Shown in pieces: positions 47,989 through 57,295 of a stretch of 64,000 bases of DNA (its first letter is position 1; each line of letters starts with the position of its first letter). The notes under the pieces were generated by a model. The model was not told the origin of the DNA. It was given only the letters and a program-made list of their open reading frames with translations, and made no database searches. The translations under genes and the position numbers were made by a program. The stretch is from JAAYYY01 sp964579295 (GTDB lineage: Bacteria; Chloroflexota; Anaerolineae; Promineifilales; Promineifilaceae), in NCBI GenBank assembly GCA_964579295.1, contig CAZOGK010000014.1:1-64000 (forward strand). The letters are read 5' to 3'.

Positions 47989-49284
47989 ATGCGAACCTAC
48001 TCGTTGCTGCTCTTGCTGCTGCTTGCCTTCTTGCTCATCGGCGCCATGTATGCCCTGCGTATTCCACCCTGGCAGGCCCCGGACGAGCCCGCCCACTACA
48101 ACTACATCCGGCAGGTGGCAGAAGGTCGCCTGCCGATCATCGAAGAGGATGACTATGATGAGGCCTACCGCCGCCGCATCGTCGGCGAAGGCTTTCCGGC
48201 GGACCTCTCCATCGAGCCGCTTACCTACGAAGACTGGCAGCCCCCGCTCTATTATCTGCTGCTGGCGCCCATCTATCGCCTTTCCGGCGGCTCGCTGCTA
48301 GCCCTGAGGCTGGCCTCGCTGCTCTTTGGCGTCGCCATCATCTGGTTGACCTACCATGCCGGCAGTGAGCTCTGGCCCCGGCAGGAATGGCTGGCGCTCA
48401 CGGCGACTGCCTTCGTCGCTTTTCTCCCCCAACACGTGGCCGGCCTTGCTACACTAAACAACGACAGCCTGGCGAACCTGTTCATCGCCGCCATCCTCTG
48501 GCTGTTGCTGCGCGGCGTTGCCCGCCCGGCCCGCGCCGCATCGCAGTGGGCGCTGATCGGCGCGCTGCTTGGCGTGGGTTTCCTGACCAAAGCCACCGTC
48601 TACATCATGGTCCCGGTAGTGGCCCTGGCGCTGTGGCGGCGCTACCGGACCGAGCGCCGGGCGCTCTGGCGCGCCACAGTCAAGGTAACACTGCCCGCCC
48701 TGCTGCTGGGCCTGCTCTGGTGGGTGCGCAACCTCACGGTCTATGGCGGCCTCGACATCCTGGGCAAGGCCGCACATGACCGCGTCGTCGTCGGCCAGCT
48801 ACGCACGGCCGATTGGATAGCCGAGCAGGGTCTCGCCCCGGCGCTGCGTCAGTTCGCCGTGACCACCTTCCAGAGCTTTTGGGGCCAGTTCGGTTGGATG
48901 GGTGTGGTCATGGATCGCTGGGTCTACGCCGCACTGGCGCTCTTTTCGCTCCTCGTCCTTGCCGGCCTGGCGCTTGCCTGGTTGCGCCGGCGCGGCAACG
49001 AGACCAGTCGCCAGCAAGCGGTCCTGCTCATCGCTGCCGTGCTGGCGACGCTGGCCGTTTTCCTCGGCTACAATCTCACCTTCCTTCAGGCACAAGGGCG
49101 CTATCTCTTCCCCGCCCTCATCCCTATCGCCAGCGGCGTGGTCGCCGCTCTGGCCGCCTGGACCCGGCTCATCGTCGATGGGCGGAGCTGGGTCTACTGG
49201 CTGCTGCCGGCCGGGCTGGCGCTGGCCCTGCTGGGCCTGGATTTGTTAGCGCTGGTACGCTACATTGTGCCGCAGCTTACCTAG
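47989..49284 (+). CDS. DUF2142-type polytopic membrane protein (GT-C glycosyltransferase-like)
   Basis: 431 residues with about ten membrane helices. After the first helix comes PPWQAPDEPAHYNYIRQ, a pattern of DUF2142 and other GT-C proteins, where the acidic residues in the first external loop bind the metal and the lipid-linked sugar. WQPPLYYLLL near residue 80 is a second signature. Such proteins transfer sugars from polyprenyl phosphates outside the membrane. The ribosome site is weak (CGCGGAG). It precedes a small gene by 22 bases and is near two GT2 genes, suggesting a surface glycan role. Confidence 0.82.
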   Translation: MRTYSLLLLLLLAFLLIGAMYALRIPPWQAPDEPAHYNYIRQVAEGRLPIIEEDDYDEAYRRRIVGEGFPADLSIEPLTYEDWQPPLYYLLLAPIYRLSGGSLLALRLASLLFGVAIIWLTYHAGSELWPRQEWLALTATAFVAFLPQHVAGLATLNNDSLANLFIAAILWLLLRGVARPARAASQWALIGALLGVGFLTKATVYIMVPVVALALWRRYRTERRALWRATVKVTLPALLLGLLWWVRNLTVYGGLDILGKAAHDRVVVGQLRTADWIAEQGLAPALRQFAVTTFQSFWGQFGWMGVVMDRWVYAALALFSLLVLAGLALAWLRRRGNETSRQQAVLLIAAVLATLAVFLGYNLTFLQAQGRYLFPALIPIASGVVAALAAWTRLIVDGRSWVYWLLPAGLALALLGLDLLALVRYIVPQLT

Positions 49285-49306
49285 CGTGCGGACGAGAGGA
49301 GAAGTG

Positions 49307-49537
49307 ATGGAGCCGGTTGGCGTTGAGTGCAGCTTTGAGCCTGATGGCCGTGTTCGGGTGCGCCGCATCCAGAGCGGCGGTCAATGGCTGCCCGTGGCCC
49401 AGGGGAGACAATGGCGTGACGAGGCCGGTCGCCACGTGCTGATCATGCTGCCAGACGAGCAAATCGAAGAGCTGATACTCCTGGCCGGGGAGCTGGCCTG
49501 GCGCTTGGCGCCGCGGCGCCGGAGCAGTGCAGTGTAG
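49307..49537 (+). CDS. Small hypothetical protein (76 aa)
   Basis: Starts at the ATG at 49307 with GAGGAG 7 bases upstream. 76 residues with a beta-rich N-terminal half (VECSFEPDGRVRVRRIQSGG, QWLPVAQGRQWRD) and a helical end (PDEQIEELILLAGELAWRL). No family is recognised. The good ribosome site and its position 22 bases after the DUF2142 gene support a real gene. A convergent GT2 gene begins its stop 31 bases later. Confidence 0.65.
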   Translation: MEPVGVECSFEPDGRVRVRRIQSGGQWLPVAQGRQWRDEAGRHVLIMLPDEQIEELILLAGELAWRLAPRRRSSAV

Positions 49538-49568
49538 CGGAGGCGAGGGGAGTGGCCCCGGGGAAACG

Positions 49569-50312
49569 TTATGACTGCAGCGCCGCCAGCTGCCGGTACT
49601 TAAGCCACTCGTAGTAAGCCATATAGAGGCTGAGACGCAGCCCGTGCAGATGGTCCCGATAACCTTTCAGGGTCACGAAGCGCCACCAGAAGTGGCGCAC
49701 TGCCTGGCTCCACGGCGTATAGAAGCGCGGACGCACGCCTTTTTCGCGCAACATGCTGGCGTCGTACTGGGTGTAGCGGCGCTGTTTGTGGTGGAACTGA
49801 GCCGGGTTGCGATAGTTATGGTGTAGCAGCGGCTTCTGCAGGTAGCCTACCTCGCCCTCCACGAGGGCGATCTCGTGCACCGGCCGTTCGTAGCGCACCG
49901 CTCCGTGGCGAAAGAGGCGCAACTGATAGTCCGGGTACCAACCGGCGCCACGAGTCAGCCGCCCAAAGATATAGTTAAGCCGCGGCACGTACCAGCCCGC
50001 TTCGTCACGCGTCGCGATGACCTCGCGCACTTCCCGGCACAGCTCCGGGGTAGCCCGCTCGTCGGCATCGACAAAAAAGACCCAACCACCGCCGACGGTC
50101 TCCAGCGCTGCATTACGCTGCTGGGCATAGTTGGAGAAGGGCGACTGGTAGACTTCAGCGCCGGCTTCGCGGGCCAACGCTACCGTTTCGTCCTGGCTAT
50201 ACGCATCAAAGACGACCACCCGGTCGCAGCAGCTCAGGCTGGCGACGCAATCCGCCACGTGCGCGGCTTCGTTCAGTGTGAGAATAATCGCCGTCAGCTC
50301 TGGACCCGCCAT
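49569..50312 (-). CDS. Glycosyltransferase family 2 (WaaE/KdtX-like)
   Basis: 247 residues from the ATG at 50312, which overlaps the stop of the upstream GT2 gene by one base. GPELTAIILTLNE is the N-terminal strand, FDAYSQDET the metal-binding loop, and WVFFVDADERA the DxD donor site. GRLTRGAGWYPDYQLRLFRH is the acceptor region typical of LPS core GTs of the WaaE group. It is cytoplasmic with a basic C-terminus. Sugar and acceptor cannot be read. It acts with the gene before it in one operon. Confidence 0.9.
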   Translation of the reverse strand: MAGPELTAIILTLNEAAHVADCVASLSCCDRVVVFDAYSQDETVALAREAGAEVYQSPFSNYAQQRNAALETVGGGWVFFVDADERATPELCREVREVIATRDEAGWYVPRLNYIFGRLTRGAGWYPDYQLRLFRHGAVRYERPVHEIALVEGEVGYLQKPLLHHNYRNPAQFHHKQRRYTQYDASMLREKGVRPRFYTPWSQAVRHFWWRFVTLKGYRDHLHGLRLSLYMAYYEWLKYRQLAALQS

Positions 50313-51262
50313 CAGCCAGTGACTACTTCTCCCGGCGCCGGGCTGACGGCCGTCTCCGGCTGCCACTGTGCGGCGGCCAGGAGATAGGCTTCTTGCAAGG
50401 CCGTGGTCGGCGCCGCCGCTGCCTTGCGCCGCAGGCCGGCGCTGGCCAGACGGCGCGCTACCTGCCAGCGCAGGCCGCTGCTATGCTTCTGGTAGAGGCG
50501 CGCCCGGCTCGTCCACAGGTTCACGACACTGCGCGCCGGCACTTGCTTGGTGCTTTCGCCGCCATAATGGACGATTTCCGCGCCGGGCACTGTGTAGATC
50601 GTCCAGCCGGCGTTGCGGATGCGCCAGCACCAGTCGATCTCTTCACAGTACATGTGGAAGGACTCGTCGAAGCCGTCTGTCTTCTCGGCCACGTCACGGC
50701 GCACCATCATCGCCGCCCCCAGCGGATGGTCTACGGTGAACGGCGGCGCACTGGGACGGTAGAGGCGGCGCGGATAACGGCCGTTGAACCGGGTGTCATA
50801 GAGGCGTTGCGGCAGCGGCCACAGCTCAAACAGAAGCTGGGTGACACCGGGAAAATTAAAGGCGCTGTCTTGCAGCCGTCCATCACTATAGACGAGCCGC
50901 GGCCCCGCCACGCCAGCCTTGGGACAGGCCTCCAGGCAATCGACAAGCTGGCGCACAGCGCCTGGCCGTACCAGCGTATCCGGATTCAGCAAGAAGTAGA
51001 AGCGCGGCGCGGTCTGGGACGCGGCCGCCATGCCCTGGTTGTTGGCGGCCGCGAAGCCCACATTCTGCTGGTTGGTGATGACCTGCGTGTGGGGGAAGAG
51101 ATTGTCCAGTAGCGCAAGCGTGCCGTCGGTCGAGCCGTTATCGACGATCCACACGTCGCCCTTCAGGCCGGAATTGCGCAGGTCGGCGTACACAGAAGAG
51201 ACACATTCCGCCAGATAGTCGCGCACATTCCAGCTAACTATGATTACGGCAACGTCAAGCAT
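50312..51262 (-). CDS. Glycosyltransferase family 2 (rhamnosyltransferase-like)
   Basis: 316 residues. VAVIIVSWNVRDYLAECVSS is the donor start, DNGSTDGT the first acidic loop, and FLLNPDTLV the DxD-like site. Next come the PLGAAMMVRRD and MYCEEIDWCWRIR acceptor blocks, which are typical of dTDP-rhamnosyl-type GT2. Its end overlaps the next GT2 start (TGATG), so the two are co-translated. The ribosome site is weak. It is probably involved in a surface or cell-wall glycan. Confidence 0.9.
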   Translation of the reverse strand: MLDVAVIIVSWNVRDYLAECVSSVYADLRNSGLKGDVWIVDNGSTDGTLALLDNLFPHTQVITNQQNVGFAAANNQGMAAASQTAPRFYFLLNPDTLVRPGAVRQLVDCLEACPKAGVAGPRLVYSDGRLQDSAFNFPGVTQLLFELWPLPQRLYDTRFNGRYPRRLYRPSAPPFTVDHPLGAAMMVRRDVAEKTDGFDESFHMYCEEIDWCWRIRNAGWTIYTVPGAEIVHYGGESTKQVPARSVVNLWTSRARLYQKHSSGLRWQVARRLASAGLRRKAAAAPTTALQEAYLLAAAQWQPETAVSPAPGEVVTG

Positions 51263-51422
51263 GCAAAACCCTGGTACTCATTCACATCAAAAGCCACGCC
51301 GGACATCGGCATTCATCGCCAGTATAGGCAGCGAAAACGAGAAAGAGCTAAGGCGGGGATTAGCAGCCCCTAATAGGTTGAATCCATCTCGGGCCCGAAG
51401 CGGGCTGGTTGGACGCTTGCGC

Positions 51423-52769
51423 TCAGTTCCCGGCCGATTGCCGCGCGGGAATGGGCCGCTCGGGGCAGGGCTGCACCTCAACCCCCGCCGGGATCTCCAC
51501 GCGAATCTGCTGCGTGTCTACCCGCTGGTTGACCTCTGCTATTTCTACATCTTCATGTATCAGCCCGGCCCAGACCGGCTGCGGGTTGCGCACGCCGAAC
51601 CTATCCACAATGCGAATGCTGCCCTGCACCACGGCTCGCTGACCGGGCATCAGATAATATTGGCCGTCAATCTCGGTCAGCGTCTCCGGCGTGCCCAGGC
51701 CCCAGCGGAACGGGTAATCTGACAGCGCATTTTCGTAGCCAATCCCCAGCCGCCAGGCGCCGGCTTCCGTGGGCCAACCCACTGTGTTGTAATTCCAATC
51801 AGAGTCATATTCCGCGCCCGACCAGGGCCCCACCGTGCGGATCGGTGCGTCGCCGTAATTCTCCACGGTCACGGTAAAGCTGAGCATGTCGCAGAGCGGG
51901 ACAGACGTCTGGTTGTAATCGACGGTCCGGCCGGACACCGGTGAGATGATATTGGCGAACGGCACGCCGCCCAGCTCGATGGTCAGCTCCGCATCTACCT
52001 GATACTTCTGCCCCTCGCGATCGGCGGCATAGGCGACGACCGTATAGGTGCCATCGGGCGGGGGCGCCACTTTTTCGTCTACCCCAGCGGCCCAATCATA
52101 GACGTGCCGGCCGCGCGCGCCAGCCGGGGCTTCGGTAGGACGCTCGGCAATCGGCAGCTCGGAACCGTCCGGCAGCCGTACGAAGACGCGCAGAACTTCC
52201 ACATCTTTGGGCAGGAAAAAGTCCATCTGCACCCGGTCGTCGAGCCCATCCTGATTCGGGGTGAAGGTCTGCCGGCTGAGGCTGAAATTGCGGATCTCCG
52301 GCAGCTCCGTGTCGGCTTCGGCAATCGTCAGCCGGCCCTGCACCGCCTCGGTTTCTCCCCGCTCGTCGGTCGCTTCAATCGTCCAGGTATAATCGCCGTT
52401 CTGCAGCAAGCGGGCCAGCACCTGCCCGCCAAACTCCTCACCCGGCCGCAGATAGCCATCGACCACGCCGCTAAAATAGACGCTGTAGTCGCCGACGCCG
52501 CGCGGCTGCGTCTGCCGGAAGTAATAGCGCTCGCCGGCGGCGTCCTCAAAATAGATGGAGACCGTCGCATTGCGCGAGAGGGTGTAGCCGATGGCCGTGA
52601 TGTCCTGAACGCCATCGGCATTGGGCGTGATCACGCTCTCGGCTACGGTGACATCGCGGAGCAGGCTGTTATCGCCGCGGATCAGCCGCCAGCCCAGGGC
52701 CAGCGAGGCGCCAACGACGACGAGGGCGATCAGGGAAACGGTGAGTGTGAAACGGCGTCTGTCGGCCAT
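51423..52769 (-). CDS. Membrane-anchored protein with two FlgD-like Ig domains
   Basis: 448 residues from the ATG at 52769. One N-terminal membrane helix (about 8-30) exposes the rest outside. Two copies of an Ig-like unit start with the motif TPNADG (about 52) and TPNQDG (about 150), the calcium-binding-like NxDG common in FlgD and gliding-motility surface proteins. The third domain (about 230-430) is another beta-rich region. No enzymatic motif is present. It resembles a surface or extracellular assembly protein. The 160 bases before its downstream neighbour hold nothing recognisable. Confidence 0.75.
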   Translation of the reverse strand: MADRRRFTLTVSLIALVVVGASLALGWRLIRGDNSLLRDVTVAESVITPNADGVQDITAIGYTLSRNATVSIYFEDAAGERYYFRQTQPRGVGDYSVYFSGVVDGYLRPGEEFGGQVLARLLQNGDYTWTIEATDERGETEAVQGRLTIAEADTELPEIRNFSLSRQTFTPNQDGLDDRVQMDFFLPKDVEVLRVFVRLPDGSELPIAERPTEAPAGARGRHVYDWAAGVDEKVAPPPDGTYTVVAYAADREGQKYQVDAELTIELGGVPFANIISPVSGRTVDYNQTSVPLCDMLSFTVTVENYGDAPIRTVGPWSGAEYDSDWNYNTVGWPTEAGAWRLGIGYENALSDYPFRWGLGTPETLTEIDGQYYLMPGQRAVVQGSIRIVDRFGVRNPQPVWAGLIHEDVEIAEVNQRVDTQQIRVEIPAGVEVQPCPERPIPARQSAGN

Positions 52770-52859
52770 GCGCAGAGTGTACCAGACTGCCGCGCGCGGA
52801 TCGAAAAGGGCCCAGTCTGCTACGTCGCCTCTCATGTAGACAGCCGGGATAACGGCCGG

Positions 52860-52888
52860 TTGCGGTCGCCAATAGGCAATGCTAGAAT
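52860..52888 (+). promoter_or_regulatory. Predicted promoter of the psd-pssA-acyltransferase operon
   Basis: TTGCGG (52860-52865), a 17-base spacer, then TAGAAT (52883-52888). The -10 is a 5/6 match, the -35 weak. The start would be about 22 bases before the ATG at 52916, which has GAGAGGGAAG upstream. Confidence 0.45.
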
Positions 52889-52915
52889 TCCGCTTCGCAA
52901 CAGACGAGAGGGAAG

Positions 52916-53614
52916 ATGGACAGGAATAATGGCGATAGCATCTGGCCCTTTGCCCGCGGGGGCGGGCCGACGATTGCCCTGGTAACGGCGCTCTGGGCTG
53001 CGCTGCTGCTCCTGTGGCGCCGCAGCCGCGGCTGGGGTGCGGGAGCGCTCTTTTCTGCCTTTACAGCCATCTGGCTGCTCGTCCTCTATTTCTTTCGTGA
53101 CCCGAACCGGCCGCTTTGGAGCCAGCCCGGCCTGGTGCTGTCCGCGGCCGACGGCAAGATAGTGGCCGTGGTCAAAGAGAGAGAGCAACTCTATCTCCAC
53201 CGCGAGGTGACGCGCATCAGCACCTTCCTGGATATTACCGACGTGCACGTGCAGCGAATCCCCATAAATGGCGTCGTCGGCCGCATCATCGCACGGCCCG
53301 GTAAATATCTGCAGGCGTTCCGCCCTGAGGCGTCCACCGAGAACGAGTCGATTGCCATGGAAATCGAGACGCCCTATGGCCTGATCCTGGTAAAGCAAAT
53401 AGCCGGCATCATGGCCCGCCGCTGCGTCAACTACGCGATACCCGGCCAGGAGGTAACGACCGGCGAACGCTTTGGCCTGATCCGCTTCGGCTCGCGCGTG
53501 GATCTCTTTCTTCCCCCCGATGCCGACGTGCTGGTAAGCATCGGCGACCGCGTGCGCGGCGGCCTCACGCCGGTGGCGCGTCTCTCCGGGCCGGCGGGCG
53601 CAGCCGATGCTTGA
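52916..53614 (+). CDS. psd: Phosphatidylserine decarboxylase (short, archaeal-type)
   Basis: Converts phosphatidylserine to phosphatidylethanolamine by a pyruvoyl group. 232 residues, like the short Psd of Archaea and some Bacteria. Two membrane helices are at about 18-33 and 38-58. The cleavage site is in IRFGSRVDLFLP (Gly-Ser), where the alpha chain begins with pyruvate. DPNRPLWSQPG and DITDVHVQRIPINGVV are family blocks. It overlaps pssA by 8 bases, so both steps of PE synthesis are co-encoded. Confidence 0.92.
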   Translation: MDRNNGDSIWPFARGGGPTIALVTALWAALLLLWRRSRGWGAGALFSAFTAIWLLVLYFFRDPNRPLWSQPGLVLSAADGKIVAVVKEREQLYLHREVTRISTFLDITDVHVQRIPINGVVGRIIARPGKYLQAFRPEASTENESIAMEIETPYGLILVKQIAGIMARRCVNYAIPGQEVTTGERFGLIRFGSRVDLFLPPDADVLVSIGDRVRGGLTPVARLSGPAGAADA

Positions 53615-54338
53615 GCGCATCCGGGGCAGCCGGGCCCGCTACGCCGTTCCCAACAGCATCACCTTTCTCTCGCTTGCCGCCGGCGTGGCCGCTATTCTCT
53701 CGGCCGCCGCGGGCGCTATGCCCGCAGCCGGCGCGCTCGTCCTCATCAGCTATGTGCTCGATCTGTTTGACGGCGAGCTGGCGCGACGGCTCTCTGCCGG
53801 CTCTGAGTTCGGCGTGCAGCTCGATTCGCTGGTAGACATGGTCAGCCTGGGCACCGCGCCGGCCGTGATGGCCTTCGTGCACCTACGCGACAGCCTGGAC
53901 GGCGCACTCGCGCCGCTGCTCTGGTTTCTCGTCGTGCTCTACACCGTGGCTGGCGCCTTTCGCCTGGCGCGTTTTAACTTGCTGCCTACCAAATCTGGCC
54001 AGATCGATTCACTCGGACTGACCATTTCCACCAGCGGCGCGACCCTGACGCTGGCCATCGTCTCAGACATTGCCACGCGGGGCGAGATTGCGCCGGCGTG
54101 GGCCTTTCTGTTATTCATCCCCTTCCTCGCCATCCTTATGGCAAGCCGTATTCCCTTTCCCTCTATTGTCTGGCTCTTTTCCTACCGCCCGGCCAACATC
54201 TTCTACCTGCTCTATTTTACCCTGGCGCTCTTTGTCTTCCGCCTGCCGGTGGTCGCCGTCTGGTTCCTCTTTAACCTCGGCTTTATTGGCGTGGCGCTGG
54301 TCAGAGCGCTGCTGCGACGCGACCATGACCCAGCCTGA
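53607..54338 (+). CDS. pssA: CDP-diacylglycerol-serine O-phosphatidyltransferase
   Basis: Makes phosphatidylserine from CDP-diacylglycerol and serine at the membrane. 243 residues with about six helices. The CDP-alcohol phosphotransferase motif DGELARRLSAGSEFGVQLDSLVD (residues about 54-76; D-G-A-R-G-D-D) is intact. PNSITFLSLAAGVAAIL is the typical N-terminus. It overlaps psd by 8 bases and the acyltransferase gene by 14. With psd it gives phosphatidylethanolamine; the serine specificity is inferred from that neighbour. Confidence 0.92.
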   Translation: MLERIRGSRARYAVPNSITFLSLAAGVAAILSAAAGAMPAAGALVLISYVLDLFDGELARRLSAGSEFGVQLDSLVDMVSLGTAPAVMAFVHLRDSLDGALAPLLWFLVVLYTVAGAFRLARFNLLPTKSGQIDSLGLTISTSGATLTLAIVSDIATRGEIAPAWAFLLFIPFLAILMASRIPFPSIVWLFSYRPANIFYLLYFTLALFVFRLPVVAVWFLFNLGFIGVALVRALLRRDHDPA

Positions 54339-55026
54339 AAGCCGCACAGAGCGGCTGGGCCGTTCCTGGCGGCGGCTGCTGGGCCACGGTCTGTTTGCCT
54401 ATTCGCGCCTGGCGATGCTCACCAGCCGCTATCGGGTTGAAGGCTGGGAGAATTACCGCGCCGCCAGGGACACGGGCCGCCCTCTGCTCTGGAGCCTCTG
54501 GCATGGGCAGATGATGGCCTTTGTCGTCTTCGGCGATCGTTTCCTGGAGCGCGACAACTTCGTCGCCATCGTCGTCGGCGATAGCCGCGGCGATACGCTT
54601 GGCGCCTATGGCTCCCACTTTGGCTCCAAGCCCTATCTGGTCGATATGAGCGGCAATCCCGTCGCCGCCGGTCGCGCCGTGCTGCGTATCGTCGAAGGGC
54701 TGCAGGGCGGGCGTATGTCGGTCATCGCGCCCGATGGGCCGGATGGACCCGCTTACCAGCCCAAGCCGGGTGTGACCTTCCTCGCCCGCAAGGCGGAAGC
54801 GGCCATACTGCCCGTTGGCGCCTGGTCACGGCAGGCCATCAAGCTGGCTCGCTGGGACCATTACCAGGTGCCCGTGCCACTGGGCCGTCTGCACGTGACC
54901 ATCGGCGCGCCCATCTTTGCCGCGCGCAAGAGCGACGACCGGGAGCTGACGGAGGCCGTTAGCGCGGCGCTGCACAAAGCACGCACGCGCGCCCAGGTGA
55001 TGGCCGGGGTGCAGCCCTGGCGCTAG
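54325..55026 (+). CDS. DUF374 lysophospholipid-acyltransferase-like protein
   Basis: 233 residues from the ATG at 54325, overlapping the pssA end. SLWHGQMMAF at about 56-65 holds the catalytic His of the DUF374 acyltransferase group, which is related to LpxL/PlsC. GDSRGDTLG, MSVIAPDGPDGPAYQPKPG and AILPVGAWS are the other family blocks. It probably acylates a lipid or glycolipid head group. In the same operon as psd and pssA it may use their products. The exact substrate is unknown. Confidence 0.86.
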   Translation: MTQPESRTERLGRSWRRLLGHGLFAYSRLAMLTSRYRVEGWENYRAARDTGRPLLWSLWHGQMMAFVVFGDRFLERDNFVAIVVGDSRGDTLGAYGSHFGSKPYLVDMSGNPVAAGRAVLRIVEGLQGGRMSVIAPDGPDGPAYQPKPGVTFLARKAEAAILPVGAWSRQAIKLARWDHYQVPVPLGRLHVTIGAPIFAARKSDDRELTEAVSAALHKARTRAQVMAGVQPWR

Positions 55027-55064
55027 CCGGCGCTATCGGCGATGTGCCTTCCCTAGCAGAGCGG

Positions 55065-56096
55065 TCAAACGTGGCCTGCTGACCCTTCCTCCAGGAGCCG
55101 GGCTATCTCATCACGGGCCGGGCGGGGTAAGAGGGCGCGGCGCTCGCCGATCTGCTGCCACACGGCCACATCGCCCTCGACCACCACACCAATGTCGGCG
55201 CAGGCAATGCCGGCCTCGGCCAGAGCAGCAGCGACGGCCTGCGCGCCCGCGCCCGGCCCCACGGCGAGCAGCAGCGCGCCCGAGGCAATGGTCGCCAATG
55301 GATCGAGGCCGAGCGCCCGGCACAGGCGCGCGCCAAGCGGCAGTAGAGGAATGGCGTCCGGCTCGATCAGCAGCGCTCGCCCGCTGGCCTCGGCCAGCTC
55401 CCAGAGCGCCGTAGCCAGCCCGCCTTCTGTCGGATCGTGCATGGCGTGCACGGGGCCGGCCGCCTGCGCCGCCTGGGCGTCGCGCAGGACACTAATACCC
55501 GGCTCGTAGAGGTAGCGAGCCGCTTCGTCCAGCTCCGCCGCCGTGAATTGCCCCAGCAGCGCCTGGCGAAAGTCGCGGGCCAGGATCGACGCGCCTTCCA
55601 GGGGCACGCCTTTTGTCAGCAGCAACCTATCGCCTGGCTGCGCGCCGGCCGGCGTTACCAGCCGGTCCGCAGGCACCTCGCCCAGCATAGCGCCAAAGGC
55701 CAGCGGGCGGTCTAACCCGTAGGTGACCTCCGTATGGCCGCCGACGACCGCGACACCCAGCTCGCGGCAGGCCGCGTAGATCTGCTCCATGAGCTCGGTA
55801 ACCGACGCCGGCGTCGCGCTCCCTTCCGGCAGGAGTAGCGTCACCAGCAGCCAGCGCGGGATAGCGCCCACGGTAGCCAGGTCGTTCGCGTTTACCTGCA
55901 CCAGATACCAGCCCATATCCTCGCCGGCAAAGGTGATGGGGTCAGACTTGAGCGCCAGCAGCCTGTCGCCCAGGCGCACGACGGCGCAGTCTACTCCCGG
56001 CGCCGGGCCGAGTATGACCTCATCGCCGCCGGGCGCCCGTTCCAGTAGCTGAGCGAGCAGAGGCGGCGGTAGCTTACCAACGGGGAGACTGGTCAC
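55065..56096 (-). CDS. AIR synthase-related protein (HypE/PurM fold)
   Basis: 343 residues starting at GTG. The N-terminal ATP-binding half has VDCAVVRLGDRLLALKSDP and NANDLATVGAIPRW, the PurM/HypE signature. VVGGHTEVTYGL and MHDPTEGGLATALWELA are the other conserved loops. PurM, PurL, ThiL, SelD and HypE share the fold. No hyp or pur genes lie nearby, so its reaction is unknown. It precedes nothing on its strand and follows lgt by 24 bases. Confidence 0.88.
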   Translation of the reverse strand: MTSLPVGKLPPPLLAQLLERAPGGDEVILGPAPGVDCAVVRLGDRLLALKSDPITFAGEDMGWYLVQVNANDLATVGAIPRWLLVTLLLPEGSATPASVTELMEQIYAACRELGVAVVGGHTEVTYGLDRPLAFGAMLGEVPADRLVTPAGAQPGDRLLLTKGVPLEGASILARDFRQALLGQFTAAELDEAARYLYEPGISVLRDAQAAQAAGPVHAMHDPTEGGLATALWELAEASGRALLIEPDAIPLLPLGARLCRALGLDPLATIASGALLLAVGPGAGAQAVAAALAEAGIACADIGVVVEGDVAVWQQIGERRALLPRPARDEIARLLEEGSAGHV

Positions 56097-56120
56097 GGTG
56101 GCTGCTTCTTTGCCGGCCTG

Positions 56121-57284
56121 TCAGCCTGCCCTCTTCCGGCGCAGTATCATCCAGCCGGCCATGACAACAGCCACGAGCAAGGAGACGAGCGTGGCAACCG
56201 GCAGGGCGCCGACGCTGGCGCTGTCGAGACGCACGGTTTCGAGCAGCACCCGGCCCACCGCATAGAGGATGAGGTAGAGGGCCATCAGGTCGCCGGGAAA
56301 GAGCCGGGACCAGTAACGGCGGGCCAGAACATAGAGCACGAGAAAGATACCCAGGTTCCACAACGATTCATAGAGGAAAGCGGGATGGAAGCGGCTGAAC
56401 GACTCGTAGCCCGGCAACCGGTATGGGGGATCAATCGTGACGGCCCAGGGGACCTCGGTCGGCCGCCCATAGAGTTCCTGGTTGACGAAGTTGCCCCAAC
56501 GCCCGATGAACTGGCCCAGGCTGACGCCCACCACAGCGAGGTCGGCCCAGCGCAGCGCCGAGATGCGCTGGCGCAGGGTGTAGAGAGCGAGGCCCAGGGC
56601 GCCGCCGGCAATACCGCCGTAGATGCCCAGGCCGCCGCGGCGCACGTTAATCAGTTGTAGCGGGTTCTGAAAATAGTCGGCCGGCGTAATGCCCATGCTC
56701 GGTGACGGCGTCAGCACGTGGTAGAGACGCGCGCCGATCAGAGCCAGAATGAGGCACCAGAAGAGGCCCGCCCACACGTGGTTGGGCGACCACTGGAACC
56801 AGGGCGGTTTTTCCACCCACTCCGCCTGAATCCCGTCGTGCGCGAGCAAAGCCTGGGCGACCTGCTCGCGCTCCGCGGCGTTAAGGCCAAGCCGCTCCGG
56901 CTCCACCCCCCACCAGAAGAGCAGCTCGCCCACCTTTTGTCCGGCGCTGGCGGCAACTTTCGCCTCCAGCGTTTCAGGCAACACAAGCGAGGAGAGCGGC
57001 TGCTGGCGAATGCGCGCCGGGGCCGTGGTCTGCCAGCTCGCCACCGCCCGTACGTAGGCCAGCCGCGTCACCACATAAGCGCCCAGCGCAATGCCGGCCG
57101 TGATGATGATGCCGTACCAGTAGATCTGCAAGTTGAGCGCGGCGATGGAGAAGGCGGCGCGATCCGGTGTAAAGCCGGTCTGCAGATGGTACGCGTAGAG
57201 GGCAAGGGCGCCCAGGGCAAAGGCGATGATGAACACCCAGTGAGGCTCTAATTTACGGCGGGAGGAGGTAGGCAGGTCAGACAT
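56121..57284 (-). CDS. lgt: Prolipoprotein diacylglyceryl transferase with large inserted loop
   Basis: Transfers diacylglycerol from phosphatidylglycerol to the lipobox Cys of lipoproteins. 387 residues from the ATG at 57284, about 100 more than usual; extending further upstream would overlap the pgsA-like gene on the same strand. The catalytic block GRWGNFVNQELYGRPTEVPW (about 258-277) is intact and HPAFLYESLWN matches HPxxLYE. The extra part is a loop of about 80 residues between the first helices (about 75-155). The central GGLGIYGG has Tyr where E. coli has His. Confidence 0.93.
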   Translation of the reverse strand: MSDLPTSSRRKLEPHWVFIIAFALGALALYAYHLQTGFTPDRAAFSIAALNLQIYWYGIIITAGIALGAYVVTRLAYVRAVASWQTTAPARIRQQPLSSLVLPETLEAKVAASAGQKVGELLFWWGVEPERLGLNAAEREQVAQALLAHDGIQAEWVEKPPWFQWSPNHVWAGLFWCLILALIGARLYHVLTPSPSMGITPADYFQNPLQLINVRRGGLGIYGGIAGGALGLALYTLRQRISALRWADLAVVGVSLGQFIGRWGNFVNQELYGRPTEVPWAVTIDPPYRLPGYESFSRFHPAFLYESLWNLGIFLVLYVLARRYWSRLFPGDLMALYLILYAVGRVLLETVRLDSASVGALPVATLVSLLVAVVMAGWMILRRKRAG

Positions 57285-57295
57285 CGGCCAACGAC

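Noticed and set aside
54070..54324. 85-codon N-terminal extension of the DUF374 gene
   Set aside because: It lies inside pssA in another frame and has Ser/Pro-rich noise; family similarity starts at 54325.
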